The notes beneath the pieces were generated by a model. The model did no database searches and was not told the DNA's origin. It saw only the letters and a program-made list of their open reading frames with translations. Shown piece after piece: positions 1-7,123 of a stretch of DNA of 34,015 nt; position 1 is the first letter of the stretch, and the number at the start of each line of letters is the position of its first letter. Source of the stretch: Silicimonas sp. (GTDB lineage: Bacteria > Pseudomonadota > Alphaproteobacteria > Rhodobacterales > Rhodobacteraceae); assembly GCA_013002465.1 (NCBI GenBank), contig JABDJO010000111.1:1-34015 (forward strand), read 5' to 3'. Both the position numbers and the translations under genes were made by a program.

Positions 1-1
1 T

Positions 2-406
2 GCAGCATTTCCCGCTTTCGCCGGCGGTCACGCCTCGGGCGATGCGGCAGCCGGTGAGAAAACTTTCAACCAGTGCAAAGCCTGCCACATGATCGAAGAT
101 GCGGATGGAAACATGATCCTGAAGGGCGGCAAGACCGGTCCGAACCTTTGGGGATTGCCAGGCCGTGCCGCCGGTGGCGTTGATGGCTTCAAGTACAAGA
201 AGTCGATCGTCGAGGCTGGTGAAGGCGGTCTTGCCTGGGACGAGGCGAGCTTTGTCGCCTATGTCCAGGACCCGACGGCCTATCTGAAAGAAGTGACCGG
301 CGACAGCAAGGCGCGTTCGGGCATGTCGTTCAAGGTCCGCAAGGAAGAAGACGCCGTGAACCTCTGGGCCTATATCGCGTCGGTTTCACCCGAACCGGGA
401 TCCTGA
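2..406 (+). CDS. Class I cytochrome c (c2/c550-like), 5' end missing
   Basis: This is the last 134 residues of a small soluble electron carrier; the start codon lies before the window. The first visible residues end in AFA-GGHASGD, which looks like the tail of a Sec signal peptide, so the protein would be periplasmic. A CKACH haem c attachment site follows at about visible residues 24-28. Downstream come a PNLWG motif and SGMSFK, whose Met is the probable sixth haem ligand, then the C-terminal helix ending LWAYIAS. This order is typical of alphaproteobacterial cytochrome c2/c550, which shuttle electrons between the bc1 complex and oxidases. Which paralogue it is cannot be settled without the N-terminus. 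A perfect hairpin follows the stop codon. Confidence 0.9.
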   Translation, partial: AAFPAFAGGHASGDAAAGEKTFNQCKACHMIEDADGNMILKGGKTGPNLWGLPGRAAGGVDGFKYKKSIVEAGEGGLAWDEASFVAYVQDPTAYLKEVTGDSKARSGMSFKVRKEEDAVNLWAYIASVSPEPGS

Positions 407-415
407 CAAGCTGAC

Positions 416-448
416 GGCATTGGGCGACAATCCGCTTCGCCCAATGCC
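416..448 (+). terminator. Perfect 11-bp hairpin after the cytochrome c gene
   Basis: GGCATTGGGCG (416-426) pairs exactly with CGCCCAATGCC (438-448) around an 11-nt loop, 9 nt after the cytochrome stop. The following bases are GGATTCCCCC, so there is no U-tract. It may terminate weakly or protect the 3' end of the transcript. Confidence 0.6.
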
Positions 449-634
449 GGATTCCCCCGCTTTTCCGGGGTTTTCCCTGAAACATAAGGCTTCCGAGGCA
501 CAACCCACCGTGTCTCCACACTCAAAACAATCCCGATAAAACCGGGTAATTGTCTGGGTCTTTCCCCATTCTCGCCCGATTTCGCCCGCACAAGGAACAG
601 GCCGCGGGGGCAAGAATTAAGGGTAAGAAGCCTG

Positions 635-1540
635 ATGGACCGTCTGACGGAAATGGAAGCCTTTGCGACCGTCGTGGATCAAGGTGGATTCACAGATGCT
701 GCCAAGAAGATGGGAATTTCAAAGTCGGCCGTGTCCAAGCACGTTTCGTCACTTGAAGCCCGTCTTGGTGCGCGCCTGCTGAATCGAACCACACGCCGCG
801 TCTCGCCGACCGAAATCGGCCTGGCCTATTATGATCGCGCCCGTCGGGTGCTGAATGATGCAGGCGAGGCTGACGCGCTTGTCACCTCGATGCAGTCGGC
901 ACCGTCTGGCTTGCTGCGCATCTCGGTTGCGACCGACTTCGGTGTGAACCACCTTTCGCCTGTTTTGGGTGAGTTCCTTCAGGAATTCCCGGAAATCACA
1001 GTGAACATGGTGCTGAACAACCGGTATGTGGAACTGATCTCGGAAGGGTTCGATCTTGCGATCCGCATCGGTGAGCTTGAGGATTCCACGCTAAGGGCGC
1101 GGAAATTGTGCGAAACCAATCGTCGCATGATCGCTTCGCCCGATTACTTTGACAAATATGGCCGACCGCAGAAGATTGACGATCTGAACGAACACAAGCT
1201 TTTGCATTACTCGAACAATTCCAGCGGCAACGTGTGGAAACTGACCGCGCCGTCTGGCGAAAAACGCCAGGTTCGCACAGCTGGCTGGCTGACGGTGAAT
1301 GACGGCCAATCGCTTTTGAATGCTGCCATTGCGGGTCTTGGCATCGCTTATCTGCCGTCTTTCCTTTACGCGGAAGCGATGGATGACGGTCTGGTTCAGG
1401 AGGCAATCCCAGAACTGCCGATTGAAACCCAAGGTATCTTTGCAGTCTATCCTCCGGGCCGGTTCACCCAGCCCAAGGTGCGCGCCTTCATTGATTTCCT
1501 TGTCCATTCCTTTGCGGAAAAGGGTCCGGACAGGTGGTGA
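635..1540 (+). CDS. LysR-family transcriptional regulator
   Basis: The 301-residue protein has normal LysR length. The N-terminal winged helix-turn-helix spans about residues 1-60, with the recognition segment around GGFTDAAKKMGISKSAVSKH, and an HRTT-like motif appears as LNRTTRRVSPTE. Residues from about 90 to 295 read as the periplasmic-binding-type effector domain, including LRISVATDFG and the AIAGLGIAYLPSF segment. It resembles the CrgA-like LysR group. A purine-rich stretch (AAGGGTAAGAAG) ends just before the ATG. No divergent partner is present: the next gene runs towards it, and a strong terminator follows. Its ligand and targets cannot be read from the sequence. Confidence 0.93.
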   Translation: MDRLTEMEAFATVVDQGGFTDAAKKMGISKSAVSKHVSSLEARLGARLLNRTTRRVSPTEIGLAYYDRARRVLNDAGEADALVTSMQSAPSGLLRISVATDFGVNHLSPVLGEFLQEFPEITVNMVLNNRYVELISEGFDLAIRIGELEDSTLRARKLCETNRRMIASPDYFDKYGRPQKIDDLNEHKLLHYSNNSSGNVWKLTAPSGEKRQVRTAGWLTVNDGQSLLNAAIAGLGIAYLPSFLYAEAMDDGLVQEAIPELPIETQGIFAVYPPGRFTQPKVRAFIDFLVHSFAEKGPDRW

Positions 1541-1566
1541 ATTTCCCTTGTTTGTGACGGTTTTCA

Positions 1567-1593
1567 ACGGGTGCCCCTTGGGCGCCCGTTTTT
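1567..1593 (+). terminator. Rho-independent terminator of the LysR gene
   Basis: ACGGGTGCCC (1567-1576) pairs with GGGCGCCCGT (1580-1589), one pair being a G-U wobble, across a 3-nt loop and runs into TTTTT (1589-1593). It lies between convergent genes, and its last base touches the stop codon of the OmpA-like gene. Confidence 0.85.
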
Positions 1594-2522
1594 CATTCCA
1601 GCGATAGAAGTACGACCTCGACCCGGCGATTTGCCGCCCGTCCCTCGGGCGTCAGGTTCGTGGCTCTTGGCGCAAGATAGCCCGCACCTGCGGCCTGAAG
1701 CTGGCCAGAGTCCACCTCGAAGCTATTGATAAGCCGATCCGCCACCGCTGCGGCGCGTCGACGCGACAGGTTCGTGTTGGCTTCAAGCGATCCGACCGCA
1801 TCCGTATGGCCGACAAGCACGACCCGTGCCGTTGGATTGGCGCCCAGCCAGTCGCTTAGGTCAATCAGGGACAAATACGGGCCATTTCCAAGGTCGGCAG
1901 AGCCGGTTCCGAATTCAAGGTCATCCAGGACCGCGCGTCCGAGTGTATCGAGGTGCGTTGCAAGGTCTCCGGCAGCCGTGGATGTGGGAGTGACCTTTGG
2001 CGTCGGCTCGGGTTCTTCGGGGATCGGTGCGGGGGCAGGGAAGGCGACGTCTGACACCTCGGTGATATGGATAAAGCCCTGGGTGTTGGAGGACGATGCG
2101 ACCAACGCCACAGTGTGGGGGTTGCCACCGGGTTGGGAAAAAAGCGCATAGCGATAGTTGCCCAGATCGACATGCATGTGCGGTTCGCCGATCAGATCAA
2201 GTTGGAAGCGAAAGTCGAAGCCACCGCAAATGGCGTCAGCGCAGGTGAACACCTTTACATAGCCTTGCGACGTCAGGATTTCGCTCAACGGTGCTAAAAG
2301 TTGTAGCGTTGTCAGCGTGTTGCTTGGAGTGCGAAGAACAGTGCGGCGTATTTCACCATCGACAACCGGAGCCTGGGTTTCGGGGCTCCAAGGCGCATCG
2401 GGCAGGCGAAGGCTGGCCGCGGATTGGCTCTCTATCTTGACCGGCGTTGCGTTCGGGACGGAAAGTTCAAGGCCATGGGCCGCACCCGCAAGACAAAAAA
2501 GCAGAAACGCCAGGCGGATCAT
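1593..2522 (-). CDS. OmpA-family protein with C-terminal peptidoglycan-binding domain
   Basis: The ATG at 2522 gives 309 residues and puts a clean signal peptide (MIRLAFLLFCLAGAAHG) at the N-terminus; a longer frame upstream only reads back through the preceding gene. A unique N-terminal region of about 180 residues is followed by a proline-rich linker (around PAPIPEEPEPTPKVTPT). The C-terminal OmpA-like domain contains VVLVGHTDAVG and NLSRRRAAAVADRL, the usual peptidoglycan-binding core. It probably sits in the outer membrane or periplasm and contacts the cell wall. Its start overlaps the stop of the GNAT gene (ATGA), suggesting translational coupling within cinA-GNAT-ompA. Confidence 0.85.
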   Translation of the reverse strand: MIRLAFLLFCLAGAAHGLELSVPNATPVKIESQSAASLRLPDAPWSPETQAPVVDGEIRRTVLRTPSNTLTTLQLLAPLSEILTSQGYVKVFTCADAICGGFDFRFQLDLIGEPHMHVDLGNYRYALFSQPGGNPHTVALVASSSNTQGFIHITEVSDVAFPAPAPIPEEPEPTPKVTPTSTAAGDLATHLDTLGRAVLDDLEFGTGSADLGNGPYLSLIDLSDWLGANPTARVVLVGHTDAVGSLEANTNLSRRRAAAVADRLINSFEVDSGQLQAAGAGYLAPRATNLTPEGRAANRRVEVVLLSLE

Positions 2523-3244
2523 GTCGTGACCCCTGGTGCGCGGCGATAGTGATAGGATGTCACCGGTTCCATCTTCAGCTTGTGATACAAAGCGTTCGCG
2601 GCGGTGTTCGCCTGTGTCACAGCAAGCGTCAACCACCTTGCCCCGTGCTTTTGCGCCCAGTCCGCGACGGCGCGCACGGCCATTTCGCCTAATCCCTGCC
2701 TTTGTAATGTTGGCGAGACTTCCAGCGCGTGCAACATGGCGATGTCGTCGTCGATGGCAACAAAGACGACGCCGGCGGGGATGTCACGGCTTCGGCAAAG
2801 GATTGCGGTTTTTGGCTCGGTTGCGCGCTCCATGACGGCGATGCGGGCCTCTGAAATACCCGCCTGGCCCCAAAGCTCGCGTTGCACCGCAAGGGGTGGC
2901 CAGGACAGCATGGTAATTGCGGCAGGTTGCGCCTGTGCAATGTCGGCGGTTGGCACCAGGTACAGCGTCACCGGATCGACAACATCATAGCCGCGCTTTG
3001 CCAGTTTGCTATCTATGGCCTCTTCACCGGGTCGGACCATAAACAGGGGGTGCTGGCCCAGGGCCCTCATGCCACGCTCGCCATCGGAAATGTCAGCGTG
3101 ATCTTCAAGGGCGGTTGCCGCCGACACCCGTTGCCCGCCACCCAGACCTTCACGCAGCCGCCAACCGTCGCGGTCAATGATCCGGGCCGGAGGCCAGGTC
3201 GCATCGAGTGCGGCAAAAAGGAGGTTTTGGCCCGGTTTAGTCAC
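2519..3244 (-). CDS. GNAT-family N-acetyltransferase
   Basis: This 241-residue protein has its GNAT core in the C-terminal half. The acetyl-CoA pyrophosphate loop reads RQGLGEMAVRA (matching Q/RxxGxG/A), preceded by the strand ALEVSPTLQ and followed by LAVTQANTAANALYHKLKM. The N-terminal half is more divergent, as in two-domain GNATs. The substrate, whether an amine or a protein N-terminus, cannot be inferred. The start overlaps the end of cinA by 8 nt and the stop overlaps the OmpA-like start, so the three genes very likely form one transcript. Confidence 0.88.
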   Translation of the reverse strand: MTKPGQNLLFAALDATWPPARIIDRDGWRLREGLGGGQRVSAATALEDHADISDGERGMRALGQHPLFMVRPGEEAIDSKLAKRGYDVVDPVTLYLVPTADIAQAQPAAITMLSWPPLAVQRELWGQAGISEARIAVMERATEPKTAILCRSRDIPAGVVFVAIDDDIAMLHALEVSPTLQRQGLGEMAVRAVADWAQKHGARWLTLAVTQANTAANALYHKLKMEPVTSYHYRRAPGVTT

Positions 3245-3971
3245 TATTCGGCTTCCCTTGCTGCGACCTCAGTCGTTCTGCTGCTCGCTCGATTTGGTCA
3301 CGTTCAGTTCCACGGACGACAACATTGGTGCCAAACGCGCCGTCGAATCGAAACGGATAGGACCCGAAACTTAGGTCGGGATACTCGGCGACCAGGATAT
3401 TCAGAAACTCTGCAATCTCGCCCTCGGCACGATCTATCCGGACGGTTTCCGAGATCAAGGGCTGACCGCCTGTCAGGGTCGGCAAAAGCCCCGCCACCAT
3501 GGCTTCGAATATTGCCGGAACGCCTGCCATGACATGAACGTTTCCCAGGGAAAAACCGGGCGCGGCCGAAACCGGGTTGTCAATCAGCTGTGCGCCGTCA
3601 GGGATCCTTGCCATCCGCAAGCGGGCCTCATTCATTTCGATGCCCTGACGGTCATAGTGGGCCTGGAGGATTTTCAGAGCGTCGTCGCGCACGCCGATAT
3701 TGGCACCCATGGCCTTGGCAATGCAATCAGCCGTGATGTCGTCATGGGTCGGTCCGATGCCGCCCGAGGTGAAAACTTGGTCATAGTTTCCGGACAACGC
3801 GCGAACCGCCGCCACGATGGCAGGTTCGTCGTCGGACACCACGCGGACCTCGGTCAGATTTATGCCAACCTCGGTCAGTTTTCCGGCCAGATGGTACATG
3901 TTCGCATCGCGCGTGCGGCCCGACAGGATCTCGTCCCCGATCACCAGCATTGCCGCCGTTGGATTGGCCAT
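3237..3971 (-). CDS. cinA: CinA-like molybdopterin-binding domain protein (short form)
   Basis: The protein begins ANPTAAMLVIGDEILSG, the signature of the MoaB/Mog-like CinA N-terminal domain, and carries the FTSGGIGPTHDDIT loop and VMAGVPAIFEAM typical of that family. The ATG at 3971 is chosen over one at 4019 because it matches the conserved N-terminus, has a purine-rich AAGGACGGGA just before it, and avoids overlapping sfsA. At 244 residues it lacks the C-terminal PncC (NMN deamidase) half of full-length CinA. Short CinA proteins are common in alphaproteobacteria, so a role in NMN salvage should not be assumed. It is divergent from sfsA and leads the GNAT-ompA cluster. Confidence 0.9.
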   Translation of the reverse strand: MANPTAAMLVIGDEILSGRTRDANMYHLAGKLTEVGINLTEVRVVSDDEPAIVAAVRALSGNYDQVFTSGGIGPTHDDITADCIAKAMGANIGVRDDALKILQAHYDRQGIEMNEARLRMARIPDGAQLIDNPVSAAPGFSLGNVHVMAGVPAIFEAMVAGLLPTLTGGQPLISETVRIDRAEGEIAEFLNILVAEYPDLSFGSYPFRFDGAFGTNVVVRGTERDQIERAAERLRSQQGKPNSD

Positions 3972-3981
3972 TGTCCCGTCC

Positions 3982-4008
3982 TTGTCCCCTTTGCCCTGCC
4001 GGTATAGG
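3982..4008 (+). promoter_or_regulatory. Possible sfsA promoter (-35 TTGTCC, -10 TATAGG)
   Basis: TTGTCC (3982-3987) and TATAGG (4003-4008) are 15 nt apart in the 46-nt gap between the divergent cinA and sfsA starts. A transcript from this -10 box would begin about 2-4 nt before the sfsA ATG. The spacer is short, so this is a weak call. Confidence 0.3.
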
Positions 4009-4017
4009 CCCGGTGCC

Positions 4018-4722
4018 ATGCGCTTTCAAACGCCTTTGATCCCCGGACGGCTGATCCGCCGCTATAAACGGTTTCTGGCCGATGTGGACCTTGAGGATGG
4101 CCGCGAAATTGTGGCCCATTGCCCGAACCCCGGCGCCATGCTTGGCCTTGCCGACCCCGGAATGCGGATCTGGCTGGAACCGAACGACGACCCGAAGAAA
4201 AAGCTGAAGTTCGGTTGGCGGCTAGCGGAATTGGAGGACGGTCATCTGGCGGGCATCGACACCGGCGTGCCGAACCGCGTGGTGCGTGAGGCTTTGGAGG
4301 CCAAGGCCATTCCCGCATTGGCCGAATACGATGTCGTGCGACCAGAGGTGAAATACGGCCAGAACAGCCGCATAGATTTCCTGCTTAGCGGTCCAGGGAA
4401 GCCCGACGCTTATGTCGAGGTCAAGAATGTTCATCTGCGCCGCGTGGGCGATTTGGCAGAATTCCCCGATTGCGTCACGGCGCGCGGCGCCAAGCACTTG
4501 GGTGAACTGTCGGCCATGGTGGCCGAGGGGCATCGCGGGGTCATGCTGTACCTCGTTCAGCGCACCGACTGTGCGCGGTTTGCCTTGGCCCGGGATTTGG
4601 ACCCTGGTTATGCGGTGGCTTTTGACCACGCACGCGAAAATGGGATCGAGGTTCTTTGCCACGGCACAGGGATTTCGCACCAGAGCGTTGAAATCGGGTC
4701 CCAGTTGCCGGTCTTGGATTGA
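4018..4722 (+). CDS. sfsA: SfsA family DNA-binding protein
   Basis: The 234-residue protein is full length for SfsA (sugar fermentation stimulation protein A). Conserved stretches include the start MRFQTPLIPGRLIRRYKRFL, HCPNPGAMLGL, SRIDFLL, YVEVKNVHLR, FPDCVTARGAKHLGEL and GVMLYLVQRTDC. The family joins an OB-like N-terminal fold to a nuclease-like C-terminal fold and was first described as a regulator of maltose genes in E. coli; the biochemical role is unsettled. The ATG at 4018 matches the conserved start. No Shine-Dalgarno is visible before it. It is divergent from cinA with 46 nt between the starts and is followed 71 nt later by map. Confidence 0.93.
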   Translation: MRFQTPLIPGRLIRRYKRFLADVDLEDGREIVAHCPNPGAMLGLADPGMRIWLEPNDDPKKKLKFGWRLAELEDGHLAGIDTGVPNRVVREALEAKAIPALAEYDVVRPEVKYGQNSRIDFLLSGPGKPDAYVEVKNVHLRRVGDLAEFPDCVTARGAKHLGELSAMVAEGHRGVMLYLVQRTDCARFALARDLDPGYAVAFDHARENGIEVLCHGTGISHQSVEIGSQLPVLD

Positions 4723-4793
4723 CCTGGCATTCGCCGGTTCTGGTTCTTTGCAGCAGAAGGGCTTATATCCGTCGCAAGTAGAGGACATGCCGC

Positions 4794-5606
4794 GTGGATG
4801 AACGAAACAAGGGCCGTCTGACGAAAGATGGCATCCGCATTTATGACCGTGAAGCCTTCGCCGGGATGCACCGTGCGGGGGCTTTGGCGTCGCGGATCCT
4901 GGACGAGATTGCACCGATGATTGAACCCGGCGTGACCACGGCGGCCATTGATGCCTCGATCAACGCTCAGGTCGACGAGGCGGGGGCTACTTCAGCCACG
5001 ATTGGGTACAAGGGGTATCAGCACGCAAGTTGCATTTCGGTCAATCACGTTGTCTGCCACGGCATCCCCGGTGACAAGCGCCTGAAAGATGGGGACATTC
5101 TGAATGTCGATGTCACGGTCATCGTCGATGGATGGTATGGTGATACGTCGCGGATGTATGTCGCCGGGAAACTGTCGCGCAAGGCCGAGAGGCTGATCCA
5201 GGTCACCCATGACGCCCTGTTCAAGGGGATCGAGGCGGTCAGACCCGGGAACACATTTGGCGACATTGGTCATGCCATTCAGGCCTATGTCGAGGCGCAC
5301 CGAATGAGCGTGGTTCGTGATTTTTGTGGCCATGGCCTGGGCCGGGTATTCCACGCGCCGCCGAATGTCCTGCACTACGGGCGACCCGGGACTGGGCCCG
5401 AGCTTGAACCCGGCATGTTTTTTACCATCGAACCCATGGTGAACCTTGGCCGTCCCGAAACCAAAGTGCTGTCCGACGACTGGACTGCGGTGACGCGCGA
5501 CAAGTCGCTGTCGGCGCAATTCGAGCATTCGGTCGGGGTGACCGAGGATGGTTGCGAGCTGTTCACCCTGTCCGCCGCCGACAAATTTCACCCGACCTGG
5601 GCCTGA
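4794..5606 (+). CDS. map: Type I methionine aminopeptidase
   Basis: This cytosolic metalloprotease removes the initiator Met from nascent proteins. All five metal ligands are present at family spacing: D106 (NVDVTVIVDG), D117 (GDTSR), H180 (GHGLGRVFH), E213 (FTIEPMV) and E244 (QFEHSVGVTEDG); H89 in the VVCHGIP loop and H187 are the catalytic histidines. The length, 270 residues, is normal for type Ia. Translation starts at a GTG at 4794, about 9 nt after a GAGGA motif at 4780; an ATG at 4786 is out of frame and stops at once. The gene stands alone between sfsA and the xdh operon. Confidence 0.96.
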   Translation: MDERNKGRLTKDGIRIYDREAFAGMHRAGALASRILDEIAPMIEPGVTTAAIDASINAQVDEAGATSATIGYKGYQHASCISVNHVVCHGIPGDKRLKDGDILNVDVTVIVDGWYGDTSRMYVAGKLSRKAERLIQVTHDALFKGIEAVRPGNTFGDIGHAIQAYVEAHRMSVVRDFCGHGLGRVFHAPPNVLHYGRPGTGPELEPGMFFTIEPMVNLGRPETKVLSDDWTAVTRDKSLSAQFEHSVGVTEDGCELFTLSAADKFHPTWA

Positions 5607-5653
5607 TTTAGAGCCTTTTTTCGCGGCTTATGCGGCCAATTTTGCCAAAAAGC

Positions 5654-5682
5654 TTGCTTTATGCAAAATGTCACGCTTTGAT
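5654..5682 (+). promoter_or_regulatory. Possible promoter of the xdh operon
   Basis: TTGCTT (5654-5659) and TTTGAT (5677-5682) are separated by 17 nt within the 161-nt gap between map and xdhA. This is the best sigma70-like pair in the gap, but both boxes are imperfect. Confidence 0.25.
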
Positions 5683-5767
5683 CTGCTAACGAAAACATGG
5701 CGCGCTCTCTACGCCGCATCGACGGCGCGCATGGCTTAGAACTTGGGGTACCGCGGCAGGACATCTC

Positions 5768-7123
5768 ATGCAGATCAAGTTTTCTCTGAATGGGGAAACT
5801 GTCGAGCTGGAGGCCGCGGCCTCCCGCACGCTGTTGGATTGGTTGCGCGACGACCGCGGTCTGACCGGCACGAAAGAAGGGTGCAACGAAGGAGACTGCG
5901 GTGCCTGCACCGTGATGGTGCAGGACGAAACGGGGGTTCGCGCGCTGAACGCCTGTATTCTGTTCCTGCCGCAAATCCACGGCAAATCGGTGCGAACAGT
6001 CGAAGGACTAACTGGCCCGGGCGCGGAACTGCACCCGGTACAGGCCGAGATGGTGCGGCACCACGGGTCTCAGTGCGGGTTCTGCACGCCGGGGTTTGTT
6101 GTTTCGATGGCGGTCGGTCACACCAATGGGCGTTGTGATCACGATGACGTTCTGGCGGGGAACCTGTGCCGGTGTACTGGCTATGCGCCGATCATTCGCG
6201 CGGCCGAGGCAGCAGAGGACGCACCTGTGCCTGACTGGATCAGTGACGGACCGGTGCCCTGCGACCCACTGAAAACCGCGCCGGAGTCCGCGGATGAGCT
6301 TGCCGAATGGTACGCCGCACACCCGGATGCCACATTGGTGTCGGGCGCGACGGATGTCGGGCTATGGGTCACCAAGGGTTTGCGTGATCTGGGGGAGGTT
6401 GCATTTCTGAACCGCTGCCGTGATTTGCAGCAGATCGAGGATACCGGCGACACCCTGCGTATTGGGGCCGGCGTGACGATGGCGACGCTTTTGCCGGTGT
6501 TGCGCGACCACCATCCGTCTTATGCCGAGATGGTGCGGCGCTATGGCAGTGAACAGGTTCGTCAGGCGGCGACGATTGGCGGGAACATCGCCAATGGTTC
6601 CCCGATCGGGGATAACCCGCCAGCATTGATCGCTTTGGGCGCTGAACTGCATCTGCGCCAGGACAATAATCGGCGCCAGATACCGATCGAGGACTTCTTT
6701 CTTGACTACGGCAAACAGGACCGTCAGCCGGGTGAGTTTGTCGAGGCGGTGACGCTGGCGAAGTCCGCGCCTAACTTGCGCTGTTACAAGCTGTCAAAGC
6801 GGTTCGATCAGGACATTTCGGCGGTGCTGGGATGCTTCGATATCGGTGTTGCGGATGGCGTTGTGGCCTCCGCCCGGATCGCATTTGGCGGTATGGCGGG
6901 TGTGCCCACGCTGGCACATTCGGTGATCGAGGGACTGCTGGGTGAAGCATGGAGTTTTGAGACAATCGAAGCTGTTTTGCCACGGTTTAGTGACGATTTC
7001 ACACCGATGAGCGATATGCGGGCCAGTGCAGATTACCGGTTGAAGTCGGCACAGAATATGCTGGTGAGATATTGGCACGAGATGGCGGGCGAACAAGTCA
7101 ATGTTCTGGAGGTGCGACCATGA
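5768..7123 (+). CDS. xdhA: Xanthine dehydrogenase small subunit (2Fe-2S and FAD)
   Basis: XdhA carries electrons from the molybdenum subunit to NAD+. The plant-type 2Fe-2S domain has C39, C44, C47 and C63 (EGCNEGDCGAC...NAC). The helical second 2Fe-2S domain has C103, C106, C134 and C136 (QCGFCTPGF, NLCRCTGY). The FAD domain follows from about residue 170, with the flavin-binding GATDVG and TIGGNIANGSPIGD motifs. At 451 residues it is slightly short for bacterial XdhA, but nothing essential is visibly missing. Its stop overlaps the xdhB start (ATGA). Substrates are presumably hypoxanthine and xanthine, oxidised to urate. Confidence 0.95.
   Translation: MQIKFSLNGETVELEAAASRTLLDWLRDDRGLTGTKEGCNEGDCGACTVMVQDETGVRALNACILFLPQIHGKSVRTVEGLTGPGAELHPVQAEMVRHHGSQCGFCTPGFVVSMAVGHTNGRCDHDDVLAGNLCRCTGYAPIIRAAEAAEDAPVPDWISDGPVPCDPLKTAPESADELAEWYAAHPDATLVSGATDVGLWVTKGLRDLGEVAFLNRCRDLQQIEDTGDTLRIGAGVTMATLLPVLRDHHPSYAEMVRRYGSEQVRQAATIGGNIANGSPIGDNPPALIALGAELHLRQDNNRRQIPIEDFFLDYGKQDRQPGEFVEAVTLAKSAPNLRCYKLSKRFDQDISAVLGCFDIGVADGVVASARIAFGGMAGVPTLAHSVIEGLLGEAWSFETIEAVLPRFSDDFTPMSDMRASADYRLKSAQNMLVRYWHEMAGEQVNVLEVRP

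Noticed and set aside
5607..5640. Weak hairpin AGCC...GGCT around a T-run after map, a possible terminator
   Set aside because: The stem is only 4 bp and the T-run is in the loop, not after the stem.
5668..5739. A 23-codon frame (MSRFDLLTKTWRALYAASTARMA) before xdhA, a possible leader peptide
   Set aside because: It has no Shine-Dalgarno and overlaps the proposed -10 region, so it would probably not be transcribed from its own start.
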